A stretch of DNA of 64,000 nt from Aquimarina algiphila. GTDB lineage: Bacteria > Bacteroidota > Bacteroidia > Flavobacteriales > Flavobacteriaceae. The notes below the pieces were generated by a model, which was given only the letters and a program-made list of their open reading frames with translations, had not been told where the DNA came from and searched no databases. The stretch is taken from positions 152,146 through 216,145 of the forward strand of contig NZ_VLNR01000011.1 in NCBI RefSeq assembly GCF_007489275.1, written 5' to 3'. Below, one piece after another: positions 63,775 through 64,000 of the stretch; positions within the stretch are counted from its first letter, which is position 1, and each line of letters starts with the position of its first letter. A program made the position numbers and the translations under genes.

Positions 63775-64000
63775 TTAATTTGATGATTGATGCAAGGCAA
63801 TTCTATTTCCTTCACTGTCTTCAAATTCAGCGACAAAACCTAATTCCTCGTTTGATGTTTTGGGATACAACATTTGTCCACCATTTTCAATTACTATTTT
63901 TAAGGTCTTGTCAATGTTTTCGGTTTTGAAGTAAATTACAACTCCATCATTTGTCGGTTTGTAAATTTCTCCCTTAGCTAAGGCTCCTGAAATTCCCGAG
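63775..64000 (-). CDS. VOC (glyoxalase/bleomycin-resistance) family protein, N-terminus missing
   Basis: Only the last 75 residues are in the window; the frame is open at the right edge. It reads GALAKGEIYKPTNDGVVIYF, IDKTLKIVIENGGQMLYPKT, LGFVAEFEDSEGNRIALHQS, which is the C-terminal half of a typical VOC domain (about 120 residues) with the metal or ligand Glu in FEDSEGN. The function ranges from lyase to drug binding and cannot be told. It looks like another single-gene unit of the cassette-like array. Confidence 0.85.
   Translation of the reverse strand, partial: SGISGALAKGEIYKPTNDGVVIYFKTENIDKTLKIVIENGGQMLYPKTSNEELGFVAEFEDSEGNRIALHQSSN

Noticed and set aside
1..64000. tRNA, rRNA, intact insertion sequence or prophage
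   Set aside because: None could be recognised on either strand by reading; no transposase motifs or terminal repeats were seen.

Overview
The window is AT-rich chromosomal DNA of a marine Bacteroidota bacterium, most likely a Flavobacteriaceae member of the Aquimarina/Kordia type. The evidence is type IX secretion (T9SS) C-terminal sorting domains, Rhs proteins with DUF6443-like starts, a PSD1/planctomycete-type cytochrome c protein, flavobacterial lipoprotein signals, almost no Shine-Dalgarno sites, and a TAnnTTTG-type -7 box. I saw no rRNA, tRNA, CRISPR array or intact insertion sequence.

Layout. (1) 0-7 kb: a truncated glycoside hydrolase family 2 gene, a divergent TPR/LuxR-HTH regulator and a large PSD1-type c-type cytochrome lipoprotein; this looks like the edge of a polysaccharide-use locus. 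(2) 7-28 kb: two paralogous two-gene Rhs loci on the minus strand, each a secreted N-terminal half followed by a C-terminal half. The first Rhs protein carries 16 MopE-like Asp-rich repeats, seven of them in a near-identical 141-bp array, and is overlapped by a small membrane protein that may be its immunity factor. The second ends in a CAE...PCxxC deaminase-like toxin tip and faces a small acidic protein encoded convergently. A PglD-like acyltransferase, a LamG lipoprotein and an XRE regulator lie between them. (3) 28-39 kb: secreted L-domain/leucine-rich proteins with T9SS tails (one split by an in-frame TAG), a CHAT-protease/TPR membrane protein divergent from an ECF sigma factor and its membrane partner, and an SH3 protein. 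(4) 39-42.5 kb: two rhodaneses, two thioredoxin-fold proteins, a MarR regulator and YceI. (5) 42.5-51.2 kb: a complete trp operon, trpE-G-D-C-(reductase-like gene)-F-B-A. It is preceded by a trpL leader peptide with three consecutive Trp codons and an attenuator, and followed by a DUF1287 gene.

(6) 51.2-64 kb: an accessory region of unrelated small units, nearly all on the minus strand: lipoprotein, membrane protein, AraC unit, class A beta-lactamase, MogA, beta-helix protein, SGNH hydrolase, a Tat-FAD/FMN/MBL operon and a VOC protein. From about 52.4 kb these units are separated by imperfect inverted repeats that start with a (..)YAAC-like edge and end with a GTTRnnn-like edge, sitting over or just after the stop codon of one unit and a few dozen bases before the start of the next. 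This is the layout expected of an integron-like gene-cassette array without an integrase in view. It is the most interesting possible undescribed system in the window.

Start sites were moved downstream of the longest frame where a signal peptide or lipobox clearly fixes the start. All functions come from motif reading, not from database searches.
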